DNA of 23,895 bases from Allobrachymonas sp. (GTDB taxonomy: Bacteria; Pseudomonadota; Gammaproteobacteria; Burkholderiales; Burkholderiaceae), in assembly GCA_030529305.1 (NCBI GenBank), contig JAUMXD010000017.1:1-23895 (forward strand). The letters run 5' to 3'. Every line of letters begins with the position of its first letter. Positions within the stretch are counted from its first letter, which is position 1. Shown here piece after piece: positions 21,501 through 23,895 of this stretch. The notes below the pieces were generated by a model that was given only the letters and a program-made list of their open reading frames with translations, did no database searches and was not told the DNA's origin. A program made the position numbers and the translations under genes.

Positions 21501-21741
21501 TGAATCGAGTCAGCCACGTTGGTGGTGAGATTTGACCCTCCACCCTTGTTTTGCCCTCGTAGAAGGCTTGGCTTTCTTGCGCTGAGGCAAAAAACACCAC
21601 GCAGTCATGGCGGCTCTCCCAGCCTGCTGTTATTGGCAAACCCAGTCATAGCGCTTGCCAGAACGCTTGGAGACATAAGCTTTGAACGTGCTCACCCCGT
21701 GGTACTCAATAAGGGCTTCCAACTTTTCTTCAACTACAAAA

Positions 21742-21781
21742 CATAAAAAGAAAGGCCGAACACGCAATGTGCTCGGCCTTT
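21742..21781 (-). terminator. Rho-independent terminator, minus strand
   Basis: A 13-bp stem with one mismatch (21751-21763 AAAGGCCGAACAC against 21769-21781 GTGCTCGGCCTTT) has a five-base loop. On the minus strand it is followed by CTTTTTATG, a usable T run. On the plus strand the following CAAGAATC is not T-rich. It could end transcripts coming from tlyA or from a now-broken gene whose remnant frame stops exactly here; it may also help to stop hemN transcripts. Confidence 0.8.
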
Positions 21782-22011
21782 CAAGAATCAGGTGTCTGCA
21801 GCAGAACCTGGCCCGCATCCTGAACGGAAGGGTTCAGGTGGGCGAGGTCAGCGTTGGCGTCGGGTCCATCTAACGCGAGATGATCACACTTGCCAAGCGA
21901 TGTTCCAAGCCCGTGCTCCAAGAGCATTGGTTCAAGGAAATATAAAGCCAAGCTCGCTGCAGACGACTTGATTTTAAGGAAAGTTAAAGATGTATGCAAT
22001 GCATTCAACAC
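21781..22011 (-). pseudogene. Possible 3' remnant of an unidentified gene
   Basis: A 76-codon minus frame opens at a GTG at 22011 without a ribosome site and ends in a TGA at 21781-21783 that touches the terminator stem. The first half is AT-rich and unlike the local style, but the last 35 codons are GC-rich and regular and encode LDGPDANADLAHLNPSVQDA followed by GQVLLQTPDS. A stop codon placed directly on a terminator is typical of a true gene end, so this may be the surviving 3' end of a truncated gene. I do not recognise the family. Confidence 0.3.
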
Positions 22012-22169
22012 AGCTAAAAAGTAAATTCATAGCTGCCGCCAATAGGCACTTCTTTACCGCTGTTTGTACAACTACCCAATTAGTCTGACGAAACCAACAC
22101 TTAGTCATGCAAAGGCGGCTGACGCATGCGTACTTGGTGAAACATGCAGCTCACACGAGCATTTCGAGA

Positions 22170-23135
22170 CTAATTTGCTCCGTCTTCAGCTGCTTTGAGT
22201 GCATTCGCGTTCGGTACGGCAGCTTGGGATGCGGCAATACCTGCTTCACGCGCAGCATGAATGAAAAATTCGCGGTTGCCATCGCCGCCTGCAATGGGGC
22301 TGGGCAACCATTGGCGCACCTGCAAACCAGCGCTTGCACAAGCGGCGCGCAAGCGTTGTTCCACCTGCGCGTAAAGCGCCTCGTCGCGCACGATGCCGCC
22401 TTTGCCGATATGTTCGGGCTGCAATTCAAACTGCGGTTTAACGAGCATGAGCAACTGCCCTTTGGCCTTGAGCAGTGGCGCCAACACAGGCAGCACCAAG
22501 GTGAGCGATATGAAAGACAAATCGCCCACGATCAAATCAAAAGCGACGGCAGGGTTTGGTGAATAGGACATGGCAGGCATGTTGGCAACGGCTGCATCGC
22601 TATTTGCCTGCGCTTGATCATTGGCCGCCAGTGGCTCGCGTGCTGCTTGCAAGCTATCCACATCCGAACGGCCTGCGTCTGAAGCTGCCCTGCCCACATC
22701 TGCGGCGGCAAACACAGCAGCATTCAAATGCCGCGCATTTACACGCTCAATCGCTGTTACGCGCGCATCACCCGCCAGTCGCGGATGCAACTGCCCGTGG
22801 CCTACGTCCACGCCCGTCACATGCGCCGCGCCATGCGCAAGCAGGCAGTCGGTAAAGCCGCCAGTGCTCTGGCCCACGTCCAGGCAGTGCCAGCCGCGCA
22901 CGTCCAGCCCGGTAGCGGCCAGCGCGCCCTCCAGTTTCAAGCCACCACGCGAAACGTAGCGCGCTTCCGCACCGTCCAGCAGTTCAATTTGCGCATCAAG
23001 CGGCACATCGTCGCCCTTGCCCAGCGGCTTCCAACCCGTGGGTGCAAGCCAACGCGCGCCAGCTGCCAGCAGGCGCTGAGCCTGGCTGCGGCTGGCGGCC
23101 AAGCCGCGTTGCACGAGGAGTTGATCGGCGCGCAT
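22170..23135 (-). CDS. tlyA: TlyA-family rRNA 2'-O-methyltransferase / putative hemolysin
   Basis: TlyA proteins methylate ribose 2'-hydroxyls in 16S and 23S rRNA (C1409/C1920 in mycobacteria) using SAM; the hemolysin label is historical. The 321-residue product starts with an S4-like RNA-binding domain (MRADQLLVQRGLAASRSQAQ). The FtsJ-like methyltransferase fold follows: SRGGLKLEGAL with Lys67, SAM motif DVGQSTGGFTD at 86-96, VGDLSFISL with Asp205, LVKPQFE with Lys233, and GNREFF near the end for the final Glu of the K-D-K-E set. A segment of about 50 residues at 146-196, rich in Ala, Ser, Asp and Gln, interrupts the domain and is longer than usual. It lies downstream of ahcY, which recycles the SAH that methyltransferases produce, with one small gene between. 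Confidence 0.92.
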   Translation of the reverse strand: MRADQLLVQRGLAASRSQAQRLLAAGARWLAPTGWKPLGKGDDVPLDAQIELLDGAEARYVSRGGLKLEGALAATGLDVRGWHCLDVGQSTGGFTDCLLAHGAAHVTGVDVGHGQLHPRLAGDARVTAIERVNARHLNAAVFAAADVGRAASDAGRSDVDSLQAAREPLAANDQAQANSDAAVANMPAMSYSPNPAVAFDLIVGDLSFISLTLVLPVLAPLLKAKGQLLMLVKPQFELQPEHIGKGGIVRDEALYAQVEQRLRAACASAGLQVRQWLPSPIAGGDGNREFFIHAAREAGIAASQAAVPNANALKAAEDGAN

Positions 23136-23168
23136 GACACAAAGGCCGCTTTAATTTCGCCTAAAAAA

Positions 23169-23585
23169 TTAAATACAAAAAATCTGATGCACCCATGCAT
23201 CATCCAACTGATACGGCCCATGCACAGAAGCCGTGCAGCCACGAAGAGGTACACGACGCTCGCCCTTTTTAAATTCAAACCTCCAATCTATATAGATGCG
23301 CCATTCCCCATCATCCACATCTTTGACGACGCCTATAGCCAAAATATCCATTTCAGATGCACCCTGACCCAACAGCCTTTTTACTGCTATCCGATCTCCA
23401 CTTTTGATTTCCCTAAAACGCTCTTGCTGAACAGAAATTGAATTCCCAAGTCCTGCATCGTCCGCCAAGCACTCATTTACATCAAAGCAATACCAATAGC
23501 CACGCTTCAAAAACCGAGGCAGCGCATCATCCTTGCCTCCCCAAGTGGCTCCAACAACCCAATAATTAGGTAATTTATCTGTCAT
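23169..23585 (-). CDS. Small PUA/EVE-like domain protein
   Basis: A 138-residue protein with no close relative that I can name. The N-terminus NYWVVGATWGGKDDALPRFL and the later EIKSGDRIAVKRLLG...ILAIGVVKDV follow the layout of PUA-superfamily/EVE-like domains, in which an aromatic 'YW' strand is followed by a 'GDxIxVYK...GxGxV' strand pair. Such domains often read modified bases in DNA or RNA, sometimes fused to McrBC-type restriction enzymes. The link is by pattern only. The ATG at 23585 has GGAG six bases upstream. GC is about 46% over 23221-23520 by hand count, against roughly 60% in the flanks, so recent acquisition is likely. It fits tightly between ahcY (23 bases) and tlyA (34 bases) in the same orientation and is probably cotranscribed. 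Confidence 0.6.
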   Translation of the reverse strand: MTDKLPNYWVVGATWGGKDDALPRFLKRGYWYCFDVNECLADDAGLGNSISVQQERFREIKSGDRIAVKRLLGQGASEMDILAIGVVKDVDDGEWRIYIDWRFEFKKGERRVPLRGCTASVHGPYQLDDAWVHQIFCI

Positions 23586-23608
23586 TTCTTACTCCAAGTT
23601 CATAGTTA

Positions 23609-23895
23609 TCAATAGCGGTAAGTGTCGGGCTTGTACGGCCCTTCTTTCTTCACGCCGATATAGGCAGCCTGCTCATCCGTCAATTGCGTGAGCTGCACGC
23701 CCAGTTTGGAAAGCTGCAGGCGTGCCACGTGCTCGTCCAACAACTTGGGCAGCACATACACCTGGCCCACTTCGTAGTTCTGCGGCTTGGTGAACAGCTC
23801 GATCTGCGCCAGCGTCTGGTTGGCGAAGGACGAAGACATGACGTAGCTGGGGTGGCCGGTGGCGCAACCCAGGTTCACCAGGCGGCCCTTGGCCA
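23609..23895 (-). CDS. ahcY: Adenosylhomocysteinase, 3' end
   Basis: C-terminal 94 residues of S-adenosylhomocysteine hydrolase, which splits SAH to adenosine and homocysteine and so relieves product inhibition of methyltransferases. The segment [20 protein letters not shown], followed by [11 protein letters not shown], the [21 protein letters not shown] stretch, and the ending [13 protein letters not shown] with its C-terminal Lys-x5-Tyr-Arg-Tyr is diagnostic of the family. Lys and Tyr in this tail contact the NAD of the neighbouring subunit. The rest lies beyond the right edge. A PUA/EVE-like gene and tlyA follow on the same strand. Confidence 0.96.
   Translation of the reverse strand, partial: AKGRLVNLGCATGHPSYVMSSSFANQTLAQIELFTKPQNYEVGQVYVLPKLLDEHVARLQLSKLGVQLTQLTDEQAAYIGVKKEGPYKPDTYRY

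Larger units (their letters stand above)
21501..22169. other. AT-richer gene-poor scar between hemN and tlyA
   Basis: These 669 bases hold no convincing intact gene and are visibly less GC-rich than the flanks (for example 19 of 60 bases G or C at 21961-22020 by hand count). They hold a strong minus-strand terminator (21742-21781), an ORF remnant that ends on it, and, beyond the terminator, a second short minus frame (ending at 21639-21641 region) with a basic end reading YVSKRSGKRYDWVCQ. Together they look like decayed accessory DNA. Confidence 0.45.

Overview
The window looks like chromosomal DNA of a betaproteobacterium of the order Burkholderiales, most likely Comamonadaceae or a close relative. 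This rests on protein flavour and gene content: an Hfq almost identical to the betaproteobacterial consensus, hflX-hflK-hflC, a hisZ-purA-phosphoribosyltransferase block, an AlgZ/AlgR-type pair beside argH, and ahcY next to tlyA. The DNA is GC-rich, except for two visibly AT-richer stretches near the right end. I see no rRNA, tRNA, CRISPR array, intact insertion sequence or prophage.

Layout. 1-217 (-): 5' end of a secreted protein, probably an alpha-2-macroglobulin-like protein. 593-4917 (+): hfq, a pair of terminator hairpins, then hflX, hflK, hflC and a DUF2065 membrane peptide, followed closely by an alpha/beta hydrolase (to 6064). 6230-10644 (+): the U32-family tRNA hydroxylation protein trhP, a proline iminopeptidase and an MscS-type channel. 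10839-15738 (-): metC, an orotate/hypoxanthine-type phosphoribosyltransferase, purA and hisZ (transcribed hisZ to metC). 15989-18006 (-): a LytTR response regulator and its 7TM/His_kinase partner. 18284-19729 (+): argH. 20016-21500 (+): hemN. 21501-22169: an AT-richer gene-poor scar. 22170-23895 (-): tlyA, a small PUA/EVE-like protein of low GC, and the 3' end of ahcY.

How it fits together. Most of the window is housekeeping: RNA chaperone and ribosome rescue (Hfq, HflX), FtsH protease control (HflKC), tRNA and rRNA modification (TrhP, TlyA), purine, histidine and arginine synthesis (PurA, HisZ, ArgH), anaerobic haem synthesis (HemN) and methionine/SAM recycling (MetC, AhcY). The most notable points are: (i) the usual hfl-hisZ-purA supercluster is split, with hisZ-purA-PRT about 10 kb away on the other strand, in a geometry that one inversion could explain; (ii) a low-GC PUA/EVE-like gene sits between ahcY and tlyA; (iii) many conserved proteins carry Ala/Ser/Gln-rich inserts or tails; (iv) a REP-like inverted repeat overlaps a possible promoter for hemN that would give an almost leaderless mRNA; (v) an AT-rich scar holds ORF remnants, one ending exactly on a terminator. 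No clear new multi-gene system is present; the PUA/EVE-like gene is the best accessory candidate.
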